From Conoideocrella luteorostrata (taxonomy: Eukaryota > Ascomycota > Sordariomycetes > Hypocreales > Clavicipitaceae), in the NCBI GenBank assembly GCA_032433595.1, contig JASWJB010000132.1, positions 1-64,000 on the forward strand: DNA of 64,000 nt, given 5' to 3'. The notes under the pieces were generated by a model, which was not told the DNA's origin, made no database searches, and saw only the letters and a list, made by a program, of their open reading frames with translations. Shown here one piece after another: positions 11,507-22,534 of this stretch (within the stretch, counting starts at the first letter, position 1; each line of letters opens with the position of its first letter). A program made the position numbers and the translations under genes.

Positions 11507-12014
11507 TTAGACGAAAAACCTGGCCAGCCACATCTCGGGCCAATAAACCAAATACAGGGCATCCAACGCCGCGTACCAGAAGAGTCGCGGATTGGCCGGA
11601 GCTTGGTCAAGTTCTTCGTTGTTCCATTTTCCAGCTGGTGGTGCAGCAAAAGCTAAGCAGCTCTTCATCATCGGGGGCCACAAACAACAGGCACTATCAT
11701 CTCGTTCTCTGAGCAAATGGATTGTGTGTGCAGTATTTTAAGTAAAACCAACTCTGCTGTTCTTGTTAAACTGGTTGGCTGGTAGACAGCACCGGCAGAA
11801 CGTTGCATATGTTCGAGAGCCCAGCACGGAGCAGAGATGCCAGCACTAGCGCGACAAGCCACAGTCTAACCAGAAGACGACGTCGTAAGCCCATCTTACG
11901 AGACCAGGCCATGGTCGCGAGATACGGTCCAAAGATATGAACAGGGAATGACATTAGAACCAGGGCGATCGGAACTTTGTTGCAGTGGAAGGCTCCAAGG
12001 CTGCTAACGAGCAC
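11507..12014 (-). pseudogene. Possible decayed or unspliced membrane-protein gene
   Basis: Two minus-strand frames look membrane-like. The frame 12014-11766 contains hydrophobic stretches around VPIALVLMSFPVHIFGPYLA and LWLVALVLASLLRAG, separated by a basic loop. The frame 11716-11507 ends with an aromatic-rich segment (LFWYAALDALYLVYW). A start-like ATG just upstream (about 12036) runs into a stop after ten codons in another frame. Candidate intron signals exist between the pieces, but no single join gave a clean model. This may be a broken gene, a gene with unusual introns, or chance hydrophobic frames. The family is not recognised. Confidence 0.2.
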
Positions 12015-13265
12015 TAGTGCTGGTCGAATTGGTCATAGTTGACCCAGCACTGCGCATTGCTTGGTAGGCTGGTTGAGGGACAGCAAAGGAATAAGCTCCA
12101 TAAGTTACTTCATACTGCTTGCCAAACAGAGTCAGCGTCGTATACAATGTGTAATGTCAACTCTGGCGTGTCAAGCGTCGACTTGTCGAAGGCGCGGTTC
12201 CATCGTCAATCAGGGGGCCATGAGCCTTTAATGGGGACGATCATGACACATCAGGCGACTACACGGACCAACGCACGCTGAGTGGTCAACGGCGGGCAAA
12301 AGTTGGACGGAAGGTGCCCGTCAGTGCCCGTCAGTGCCCGCCAGCGCGGCTGGCCCCATTCAGATCGACTGCACAATTAAAATGACGATAAGTTATGTAC
12401 ATGCTTGAGTACGGAACAAGTACATACTCCGTACTCCGTATATGCTACTTATTCATTAACCACTCCGTACGCCGTACGTGCTCCCCAACTAGATAGTCTG
12501 ATAGTCGGGCTGGATGGGAACACGGGAGCGGCCATGGCGTGGTTCTGGGGGACGTGGGCAAGAGCGCTGGTGAGCCAAACATTAATCAGACTCAGACAGG
12601 GCCAGCTGGCGTCAACCGGCGCCAGGACGATAGACGGGTTGGCGAGGTCAAGCGTCAGGGTGAAGGCCATGCATGGCCCGGCCTGACCAAGGCTAATAAG
12701 ACGAATGCCAAGGGTTTGCATTAGGCCACAGGCGCTCTAACGCAGGCAGGCCGGCTCCGCCGTTGGTCCAGTTGACGTTCTGGACATGGGTGGGCGACAA
12801 TAGGCGTGGGACAGGTTGACGGCTCGAGGCACCAGTCGCCAACCAGCCATGGAGATCCACTTCCCACTATCCTCTATCCACCATCCACCGTCCGCCACCG
12901 CAGACGCACATCCACTCGCGCATTTGAACGCCATCCCAACTTCAACTTGACATTCCGCCCAGGCTAAGCTTCCCAGACGGGCATCTGGCAAGGTGAATCA
13001 AGCCTTGAACCGTTGGCTACTCCGAAAACCGTCGCCCGTCACCCATTGTTCATTGTCGGTCGTTCGTCACTCATCCTGCGCCATTCCGCGAACCCTTGGC
13101 GCTGGATCTGTGCTCTTCTTTGTATATTCATTCATGTTATGGAGTAGGCTCGGAGCACTTAGCATAACGAGGCAGGTCTCTCCACCGCGAGCCAGGTTCA
13201 GGATTGGTTTGCCGTACGCCGTACTGCTGCGGCCTTCCTGCGGCCAGTCTGTGCATGAGGGACGA

Positions 13266-13293
13266 GGCATGAGACATGAGACATGAGACATGA
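13266..13293. repeat. ATGAGAC tandem repeat
   Basis: Three to four copies of a 7-bp unit lie in direct tandem in the intergenic block. It is simple sequence with no coding role seen. Confidence 0.7.
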
Positions 13294-14406
13294 GGATGCT
13301 TCTCTGTCTCTATCATGCCTCGTCTCGATTTTCTTTGCCGTGGCTTCTCTCGTTCTCACGTCTTCTCCCTTTCCTTTGCTGAAAAAGCATCCACTTTTAT
13401 CAAAAGATGTTTCCTGATTCCGTTATTGTACTACAAATTTTGGCTCGCATCGCATTATCGAGCCGTACCGCGCTAATCGTACACCTCGAATAGTACCCTC
13501 CTCCCAGTCTGCGAGACTTCGATTGGGTGTCTCAGAGAATCCAACCGGTAACCCGAGGCCATCAACGAGCCTTATAGCTTGATGCTGCGGCCACTCGCTC
13601 ACCAGCGTCTTTTGACAAGCCTGCAGGCCGAGCAGAACGTGAATCTCCTCCGGGGCCTTCATTGCACAAGACAGATCGTCTCGATAGTACATGCCGGATG
13701 GATTGCTTGTATCTGACTTGTTTCCCACCCCTTGTCCTGTTCTTTCGACCTATTCCTAGATTGTAATCTACGTACAACAAACAGTTGACTTGAAAAAAAA
13801 AACAAAAAAACAAAAAAGCAGACTTTATGCCTGGAGTCTTGAGTCTTGACACCAAAGATCCCTAGGTTGTTCTTGTTGTAGCGCTGCTTGGGTGGCTGAT
13901 TGACCAGGAGCAGGCAATATAAACCACCGCCCGAGACCAAGCCTCAGAGCTCAGGCACCTTTCAGGTCAGTGAGAGGTCAGCGAGGGTCAGTGAGAAGCA
14001 GAGTCAGGAGCTTCACTAGCAGCGAGGCGTCCAAAGGTGGTCAGCGCGAAAGTGGTCGCCTTTAGCAATCCCACCCACTGTCCACCGGCTCCTACTGCCC
14101 ACTGGCTTCTGCCCGCCGGCCGCTGGCCCCAGTCCTGGCCCTAGTCCAAGCTGCCAGTCCCAGTCCCCGACCCCGTCCCCGTCCGCATCCCCATCCGTCC
14201 GGTCCACCCCTGAGTTAAACCGGGAATCATTACTTTGGCGAACTGCAAAAAAAATAATTGTGCAGTTCACCCACGACACTCACTTTCCTTTCTCTCTCTC
14301 CTTACTTCCTCTCTCCAAGCGTTCTCTGCAAGAGGAGCAGGCCTTAATAACGGACTTCCTACGCCGTGGCCGCACCTTCAACTTGTCCAGCTCGCAAGGA
14401 CGAGAT

Positions 14407-14449
14407 TTCGTTTTCGTTTTCGTTTCGTTTCGTTTCGTTTCGTTTCGTC
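14407..14449. repeat. TTTTCG/TTTCG tandem array in the presumed leader of the coiled-coil gene
   Basis: A run of CGTTTT then CGTTT units lies about 300 bp before the ATG at 14750. It sits within a long pyrimidine-rich stretch, as is common around transcription starts of strongly expressed fungal genes. A promoter role is inferred only. Confidence 0.65.
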
Positions 14450-14749
14450 TCCTTGAGGTTGTGCCGTTGAAGCCTCTCCCCCCACACTCCTTAGCAACCT
14501 TACGCCTCCATAACGACCATCTAGACGCTCCTTATGGTCGTCGGCCGATATTTCTCCATGGGAGGCGCCGAGCTTTTCGGTTTTGTTACATTGACTCTTT
14601 TATAATTCACGGCCTATTGATATTCTCCTTTTGCGTTCCTTCATTTTTTTTTTCTTTTCTGTTCCTTACACAACGTTTAAACATTCGCTTGCCGAACCGT
14701 CCCACCCCCTGTTGCGCCATCTTTATTCGTTAAACTTGCGCCTGCCGCC

Positions 14750-16768
14750 ATGGGCAAGATGAACGACATGGCGTCCCAAAATTCCGAATCAACCCCTGCT
14801 AAGACGGGTGCTCCAAAGGACAAGAACTGTTCTTTTTGTGGACAAGCTTTTACGTCGTCCTCGCTCGGCCGACATCTCGACCTTTACATACGGGAAAAGA
14901 ACCCTAAGCCTGCTGATGGCATACACGACGTCGAAGCTATACGCAAACTTCGAGGTGGCATTACAAGGAGGCAACCTCGCGGCTCAATGGGTGCTCGAAG
15001 GGACTCGACCCCCTCTGGAACACCAAGGCCTCCAGCCAAGCGGGAAGCATCGGCTCAAGATAATGACTCTGTGACCGGGCCATCTATTCCCCTGGACGGC
15101 ACATATGCTGTCGACTCGACGCTGAGCAAGTTCCCATTTGGATCAAGATGGGAGGCTACTGGTGTTATCAACGATATTCCATCCAAAAGCCCGTGGGATG
15201 TTGATTCTGGCGCCGAACCAATGAGTAGATCGGGAATGCAGCGAACAGTCAGCAAGCAAGCTATGCACAAGGTCCATTTTGATGTAAGGCAAAAGTTGGC
15301 AGATGCTATGGATACAGCCCGAGCAGCAGAGCTAGCTCTACGAGAGCTTGTCGGCTCGTGGAGGGCGGCCAAGTGAGTTGCTTGTTCCCCACATGGCTTT
15401 TGCAGCAATTGGGCGGCCACGATAAGTTATGTTCTAACAGACTTTAGACAACATGTTGACAATAATTCCATGCCGTTTGACTTCGATCCTTTGTCGCTCG
15501 ACTTCCCAGCACTTGCGCTACAGTGCTTGCAGCCGCCGCCAACCCTCTTTTCCTCAACTCAGCACGCAACATCAACCTCTTGGTCTGTACAGTCTCCTGG
15601 ACAGCGTGAGTTTGGTGCCCTGCAGGCATTTTTTAAAGAAGAGTTTAGAGCATGGAAAGTTACCTGCGCAGCTGCAACCACCGCAGCTGCCGAAGAACTC
15701 ACTTATCCGCCGTCGGGCCATCTTCAGAGAGACAATCGTGAAGCAGTGAAGAAGGCTGAGAAAGCGGCAGGGAATCTGGAGAATTTGGTGGAAGAACATC
15801 TCCAATCTGCGTATACTGTGTGGGATTCTCTGTCATCACAGAGACGGCAAGAGCTTTGGATTCTTGAGCTTGCTCGGGGGGTTGGTAGGAAGCATAAGCA
15901 GGCAGAAGGCATGAAGGAGCAACATCACCGACTGAAACAGGAAAATGCAAATTTAAAGATGCAAGTTGATCAGCTGAACCGCCTGCAGCAGCCCCGCGAG
16001 TTCAAGCTTCTGTCGCCGACAACAATCCCGATAGATCGAGACGTGATCAACTATACGTATGAACAAAGTGTAGGGGGCGGCAAGAGTGTGGGCTTTGATA
16101 TGCAAGACCGACATGTAGATGTGGCGACGGTTGTCACCAAGTCTATTGAAAGATGGAAGAACGTCATTATGTCAACTCGTGCAACATCCGGCGGAATGGG
16201 TGCACAGCGACCATTGGACCGGCCCGCCCAGACATCCGGAAACCTTTGCAGCCCGTCGGGACCCCAGTCGCAAGGCGTGTCTCAGAGTACGCAACAGCCT
16301 GCTGCTGCAGCTCAACAAAACAGTGTAACCGGCAAGCGGTTGTCCACCGCCAGCACCACCGGACCCATAAGCGAACAAACCGCCCCTTCCACATGCACGA
16401 CGGGACCGCCCTCGGTTGACGACGAGATGAGTGATGATCAGGACGCCGACGCGGAAATGGAAGACGATGACAGCTTTGCTATAATGAATGCATCTTCCGT
16501 TAAGCACACTCATGGAGTGCTGCAGCAGAACGCATCACTGGACGTTCCCCGAACTCGAGAGCTTCTTCAACAGCAAGGTTCTACGCCTGATATGAGATTC
16601 ATGATGCAAAACGGTGCAGGCAGCCCCATTGGTCGGTCAGCCATGGGAATGGCCCGGTCTATGCCAAACATGAACATAGCCATGCAGGGAAGCCACATGC
16701 AGTCCGGAGACATGAATATGATGCAACAGGTTCGCGGCGATTCGCTGTACATGGATAATGGGATGTAA
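14750..16768 (+). CDS. Conserved fungal protein with CxxC/H finger-like N-terminus and coiled coil (function unknown)
   Basis: Two exons, 14750-15372 and 15448-16768, with a 75-nt intron (GTGAGT to TTTAG), give 647 residues. The start sits in an excellent context (GCCGCCATGG). Residues 27-47 contain CSFCGQAF...LGRHLDLYI, a CxxC-x11-H arrangement resembling half of a zinc finger, but I see no fourth ligand. A basic Arg/Pro segment (70-100) follows. Exon 2 carries a hydrophobic/acidic middle, then a helical coiled-coil region (about 340-390, heptad-like LKQENANLKMQVDQLNRL). The tail is Ser/Gln/Met-rich with an acidic patch (MSDDQDADAEMEDDDS). It looks nuclear or RNA/DNA-associated. I recognise it only as the type of uncharacterised protein conserved across filamentous ascomycetes. 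The stop is followed by about 590 bp before the convergent COX15. Confidence 0.8.
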
Positions 16769-17356
16769 TTCCTGAGAGGGGGAAATGTTGCCAGGAGAAA
16801 ACGACGTGAAGCCATGATACCATATCACGCTTCGTCAACGAACGGGCAGCAGCAATGGAAGGCGATGCAAGGCAAATCTATTCATGAGGGACTTTGTTGG
16901 ATGAGAATACACAGAAAGAGGTAAAGTTCATTGAGTGCCTTTTGGAGCATTTGTCAAACACTGTAACGAATAAGGAATCTTTTACTTAACAGCTACCCAA
17001 GCTGTTCATGAATGTGCTAATACGATCAAAAAGCCTTTTCTCCTTGTTGGATGGGGTTTCAAAAATTTAGTCCGCTGCGTAGTGTAGACTGCAGCCATGT
17101 ATATGTATTATGAGAACCAAGATTTTAATGCACGATATATGTTTTATTGGTATTCAAGATGAAGATGCTTGTGCAATGTCAAGACTGAGTTGAGATCAAA
17201 AACTGAATGCTAGAGCTCCTTCTGTCTATTTCTATTTCTAATTTCACATTGGCTGTATGCGCTTATGGTACAGCAAGTTACACGTTTTGTCATCCTTTCG
17301 ACTAACCCTATTTATACACTGTTGTACAAGTTGGCGGTGCTGTTCTGCTGTTGCCT
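16769..17356. other. Convergent intergenic region
   Basis: AT-rich 3' regions of the coiled-coil gene (plus) and COX15 (minus). No gene is seen. The content is compatible with two facing 3' UTRs. Confidence 0.5.
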
Positions 17357-18874
17357 TTACTGCTTGAGTTGCTTCAAACGCTGCTCAACCATTCGCAGAG
17401 TAGGCTTGGGCACCCGCAACCGATGCGCCAAGACCAAGGCTCCTGTCAGAACAGCCAGACTGCCCGCCTGATGAGCTGCTGCCAACGGAATGGGCACCAT
17501 GTATATCAAAGTAGAGATACCGAGAGCAACTTGTAGACAAACGAGATGGACCAAGCCCGTAGCACTCTTTTTCGCGGCTTTTGGCAAAGCAGCAGCCACA
17601 CGGCCGGAGCGAGAATACGCAAACAGAGTCAATATAGCGCAGAAAGTTGAGACGGCTAGGATACGGTGGTCCATCTGCACGGTGCTAGGGTTTTCCAGCA
17701 TATTGCGCCACCATAGGTCGGAACCATCTTCCTTGCGGGAGTAGAACTTATCCCAGAGCTCGGATTTGGGAGGTGTCAGACCGAGCCCCATCTTGGGGAA
17801 TTCGTTGTATATGAGGCCGGCGTCGAGGCCGGCAACGAGCGCACCAGACATGATGGTTACGAAGGTCAGGGCTGCGACGGCGAAGACGGAGCGGCGGAAG
17901 GCGTTGAGTGCGGGGCTCCTGAGGGCCTGGAGAGCGCTCATGGCGGCTTTGGGATCGGCGAGGAGTCGGTGGGTGCGGAGGATGGACAGTCCCGAGAGGA
18001 GCATCCAGGAGTAGCAGACGAAGGCGGTAGCCAGATGCGCGGTGAGGCGGTATTGGGAGACGCGTGGATGAGAGCCGGGCGCGAACAAGTCGTCTTTCAA
18101 GCCGGACTTGACCATCCACCAGCCGATGAAGCCTTGAAAGCCGATGAGAGCGGATATTCCGACGAGGTTGAAGGCCATTTTGGGAGTGACTCTCCGACGA
18201 GCAATGAAGTAGATGGTTGGGAGGACAAACGACATGCCGATGAAGCGGCCCCAGACTCGATGGGCCCATTCCATAAAGTAGATCTTTTTGAACTCATCGA
18301 GGGTCATGTGTGGGTTGAGGAGTTTGAATTCCGGGGAGGCGCGATATTTTTCGAATTCGGCTATCCAGTCGTCTTGGGACATGGGGGGCAGGGAGCCCGT
18401 GACAGGGCGCCATTCCGTGATGCTGAGCCTATGGTTGAGTCAACAATATCAGTCAGGGTTACTCTTTGTTTGCGGGTGTTAGTCGAGAGAGAAATTTGGA
18501 AGCATCACGCACCCTGACTCTGTCAATCTTGTCAAACCGCCCCAGACGACAATACCGAAGACACTGACGGCGCTACCAATAAGCCAGTACGCCACGCTCT
18601 TGCTGCTGGTTTTGGGGAATGCCGTCTTGGACAGCTCCCGGGCTTGCGTTGATGTTGATCGGGAAGCGACATGGTCCGCCATGCTTCCCAGTGGTGTTGC
18701 TGGCTTCGCATCAGCAAGGCCTCGGGATCGTATGACATTGAGAATCCGTGGTGCGACGCGCTGCTGCTGCTGCGGCGCGGCGGCGGCGGACTGTCGGAGA
18801 CATTGATTGCAGAGGAAAAATCGAGGGGAAGTCTGAAAGACTACCCGCCGAAAGCCGAGCACCAAGGAAGCCAT
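17357..18874 (-). CDS. COX15: Heme A synthase COX15
   Basis: Mitochondrial inner-membrane enzyme that oxidises the C8 methyl of heme O to give heme A for cytochrome c oxidase. Exons 18874-18513 and 18428-17357 (intron 84 nt, GTGCGT to CATAG, splitting the Gly codon of LTESG|LSITEW) give 477 residues. Residues 1-75 are an Arg/Ala/Gln-rich targeting region. The membrane core begins at about 92 (SVAYWLIGSAVSVFGIVVWGG) and includes the family signature GGLTRLTESGLS. The four heme-ligand histidines are visible: H177 (EWAHRVWGRFIG), H252 (RLTAHLATAF), H375 (QMDHRILA) and H440 (AAAHQAGS). Length matches fungal COX15. It is divergent from UTP14, with 392 bp between start codons. Confidence 0.97.
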
Positions 18875-19266
18875 CCTTTTTGTGATGTTGGCGAAACAGT
18901 CACAGGAGGTTAGGACATGAGGAGCTGGGCGAAATGTGTCAATGAAGCTCCCCGTCGGCTGGGTTGTTTTTTATTTTCGGTCTAAGCATGATAGGCGACA
19001 TGCACGACTACCTAGGTACACAGGTACTAACTAGTAACTACCTCTTCGACCTATCAGCTCAGTCTTATTTACGGAGTAGTGCCTCCACCTGCCCCCACCA
19101 TCGGTTCCAAGGGTCCCCGCTATGCATCAGCCTCACCGCCCAAATTTTTGAAGGGTCAGCAGAAAAAGTGCAAAGAGCTTTCACAGTGCCGGCAAGGTCC
19201 AGGCGTTCGTGAAAAGCGCAATCCGTCCTGCCACCACAAAGAAACGAGCATTCCGTACCAGCAAGT
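18875..19266. promoter_or_regulatory. Shared divergent promoter region of COX15 and UTP14
   Basis: 392 bp between two start codons that point away from each other. It contains a TACTAACTAGTAACTA stretch (19025-19040) and a TACGGAGTA half-site (19070-19078). No frame extends the UTP14 N-terminus through it. Both genes serve basic biogenesis, so shared control is plausible but not shown. Confidence 0.5.
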
Positions 19267-22081
19267 ATGCCAGGACGTCAAGCGCATGGCAGGTCATTGA
19301 CGACCGCGCCAAAGGCGAAAGCCGGTGGCAAGAAAGGCTCCAAGGCGAGATCGCAGAAGAACGCGTTGAATGCCTTTGGAATTGCACAGGACATGTACCC
19401 AACAAAATCCAAGAAGACGCCACGAGCTAGAGAATTGGATGCCGAGATGGAGAGGAAGCACGGAAGAGACGAGGGGGATGACGAGGATGGGGGCGAAGAA
19501 GAGGAGCAGCCCCGAAAGAAAAAGGCTAAGGGCCCGTCGAGGGCGGGCGATGATGCTGAATATGGTAGCGATAGTGAAGGCAATGAGTGGCAGCTGGGTG
19601 GATTGAGAGACGATGATGAGGATTCTGAAATTGAAAGCGATGACGCTTTTGGCGATAGCGACAACGAAAAATTTCAGGAGTACTCATTCCGCGGCAGCAA
19701 AGCAAAGCCGGTACGTTCACAGAACTGGGCGATGGACTCGCCGGGCACTATGTTAACGATGCAACAGGATGATGACTCGGAAGATGATTCAAACGATGAT
19801 GAGGGCGAGACTCTCGGCGCCGACGCCATCGATCTAGCCACGGCGCTTGATCAATGGGAAGAGGAATCGGACGAGGAGCCACAGGCCGATGACGAATCCG
19901 GCTCAGGGGATTCTGACGAAGACGAAGACGATTCAGACGAGGACTCGGATCAAGACTCCGGTAGCGATGATGATGAAGACGATAATGAAGTTGACCCAGA
20001 GAAACTGAATGTCCTGCAAGGACTAATTTCAGAATATGGCGGCGAGGAAGAAGACAGCGACAAGATCAAGTCAAGTTGTGGACAAAAGCTCTCACTTGGA
20101 GATCTGGGTCTGACCGGCCTGAACGATCCTCTACTAAAGAAATCTGTCAAGTTAATGAACAAGGAATCCAAGGAAAAGCGACCAGGCGTTTCCCAAAAAT
20201 TGGTCGTCCCTTTATCACGAAGAGAACAGGGCAGAGTAGATCGAAGCGTGGCTTTTGACAAGACCAATGAGACTCTAAATCGATGGACAGAAACCGTTAA
20301 GCAAAATCGAAGAGCTGAACATCTCGTATTTCCCCTCCCACAAAACTCTGCCATGGCGGGTATGGACACTACGGAAATTCAGCCCCTAGCCTCAACGAAT
20401 CCTAGCAATGAGCTCGAATCCACAATCTTGTCCATCATGGAACAGAGCGGCTTGTCGATGCAAAAAGAGCCCAAGCCCAAAGCCAAAGAGTACGATGAAG
20501 ACGGCAACGAGCTGTCCCGTAAAGAGGCTCTAGCCAAGAAACGGATGGAGCGAGAGCTCATATCCAGAGAGACAAAGCGCGCCAAGCGTATCAAGAAGAT
20601 CAAGAGCAAGGCCTACCACAGAGTTCACAGAAGGCAGCGGGAACGGGACGAATTGGTCAACAAGGAAGACGGCGAGGTTGACTCGGAAGAGGAACAGGAA
20701 GCCCAGGACCGCCGACGAGCGCTAGAACGAGTTGGCCAGCGCCACAAGGAGAGCAAATGGGCCAAGATTGGATCCAAGAACAAACGTGCTGTGTGGGATG
20801 ACGACTTCCGAGCTGGTCTGACCGAGATGGCTCGTAGGGACGAGGAACTACGTCGCAGGAAAGAAGGAAAGGCCGGTGCCATTGGTGATTCCGACTCTGA
20901 TACAACTAGTAGTTCTGGAAGCGATGATGACGACGATGCCGATATCCGCCGCCAACTAAAGGAACTGGAAGAGGGAGATGACGAGCCTCAATCCAAGTTA
21001 ATGAGCATGAAGTTTATGCAAAACGCCGAAGCAGCCAAGAAGAAAGCCAATGACGACCTGATACGCCAAATCCGCAGAGATCTTGACGGAGAGGATACCC
21101 AAGATTCGGAAGAAGAAGCTGAGGAAGTCGGTCGCAGAAGCTACGGCAACGGCGCCACAGACGCGACATCCAAACACGCACCCAAGAGAAGCCGCTCATC
21201 GCCCGACCCCGCCGCCGCCGACGAAGGCGTCGATATCATCATCAATAACAACCAGCAACCCTCTGCGACTGCAGAGTCCGATTCCACAGGAGGTGCCTGG
21301 CTCAGCAGTAAAGCCCGCCGCAAGAAGACAGCCCCTATCCTCGAGCCCGAGGTTGAAATTGCCGCCACGAAATCCCAGTCCAAATCCAAATCTAATTCTA
21401 GTTCCTTCAATTCCAATTCGAAGTCCCAGTCCAAGTCCAAGCTCCAATCTTCTACCTCAACCAAACCGGAAGCCGATGCCGCTGCCGCAGAGTCCAACGC
21501 CGATTCCGATTCCGACTCAGGGAGCCACCATCCCTTCACCATCAGCGATCAAGCCCTCCTAAACCGCGCCTTTGCAGGAGAGGAGGTCGTCGCCGAATTC
21601 GCCCGCGAAAAAGAGGAAGTGGCCGAAGCGGATGACGACAAAGTCATCGATAACACCCTCCCCGGATGGGGATCCTGGGTAGGTGATGGGGTCAGCAATC
21701 GCGAGAAGAGGCGCCATCAAGGACGATTTCTCACCAAAGTAGAGGGTATCAAGAAGAGTGATAGGAAGGACGCCAAACTGGACAGGGTTATTATTAATGA
21801 AAAGAGGATCAAAAAGGTGAGTCTCATCCTCCCCTCCCCCTGTTTTTACGACTAGTACTCGTAAATTACGCAACAGTACTAATTTTGCCTTCTATCAGAA
21901 TGACCGGTATCTTGCCTCTCAATTACCACATTCTTACGAGTCGAGGCAGCAATATGAGCGATCACTGAGGTTGCCTGTTGGACCAGAGTGGATGACAAAG
22001 GAGACCTTCCAGGATAGTACCAAGCCGAGGGTCCTAATGAAGCAGGGTGTTATTGCGCCAATATCGAAGCCAACCGCTTGA
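19267..22081 (+). CDS. UTP14: U3 snoRNP / small-subunit processome protein UTP14
   Basis: Nucleolar SSU-processome component that activates the DEAH helicase Dhr1 during 18S rRNA maturation. Exons 19267-21816 and 21899-22081 (intron 82 nt, GTGAGT to ATCAG) give 910 residues. The start MPGRQAHGR fits the family. Long acidic Asp/Glu/Ser tracts (about 60-260) alternate with the conserved blocks: ETLNRWTETVKQNRRAEHL, TKRAKRIKKIKSKAYHRVHR, MSMKFMQNAEAAKKK and PGWGSWVGDG near the C-terminus. The final exon supplies the ending NDRYLASQLPHSYESRQQYE through KPTA, without which the C-terminus would be lost. A low-complexity Ser/Lys/Gln run (about 700-725) is unusual but not disruptive. Three antisense frames over this gene are shadows of its biased codons. 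Confidence 0.96.
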
Positions 22082-22534
22082 AATATGTGTGGCATTGAGA
22101 ACACACAAGATCAATACTTACGCCGACTTGCATGGAAACGCAGCATATTTCCGCATACACAAATCAAGGGGATACAACCACACACACACATATATATAGA
22201 CAGACGTGGCGAACAAAATGAATATATTGATTTCCTCCTCAACGCCAAACCTTTTTTTCCCAACCACGAACCAGGCAAGTCAAACAAACAAAAAGCCAGT
22301 TTAACAGTAAAGAAAGCCCCGCCTCGGCAGAGTCGATAAAGTGGCGTAGAGCCTTGCAAAACAAGAATTCTGAATAACTTCTTTCTGGTGTTGTGTTATC
22401 AGTTCATACCCAGTGTGCCAACAGCAACAACAATCATAGTACAAATCAAAAGTCCAAACATTCTCTAAAAATGATTGGCACGCATAATTTTGCAATTATG
22501 TGTCATCCACAACGAGTCCCTTGGAACGACTGTA
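22082..22534. other. Convergent intergenic region (3' UTRs)
   Basis: 453 bp between the facing stops of UTP14 and the calcium exchanger. AC/AT-rich, with a short CACACA/TATATA run at about 22180-22198. No gene is seen. Confidence 0.5.

Larger units (their letters stand above)
8570..14749. other. Gene-poor, repeat-rich block; no firm gene
   Basis: About 6.2 kb following the neprosin-like gene. A 407-codon frame on the opposite strand (7871-9094) is a shadow of that gene. Landmarks are palindrome half-sites (9355-9364, 10389-10412, 11378-11394, 12425-12440, 12462-12470), a second palindrome TAACTAACTAGTTA at 10490-10503, an ATGAGAC array near 13266-13293, a polypyrimidine tract (14100-14210) and a TTTCG array. 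Weak membrane-like frames on the minus strand at 11.5-12.0 kb are listed separately. Otherwise nothing is supported. Confidence 0.5.

Noticed and set aside
17969..18517. 182-codon plus-strand frame
   Set aside because: Antisense shadow of COX15; no motif and no independent start context.
20625..21542. Several frames antisense to or overlapping UTP14 (Ser/Leu/Arg-rich)
   Set aside because: They mirror the acidic and Lys-rich low-complexity codons of UTP14.
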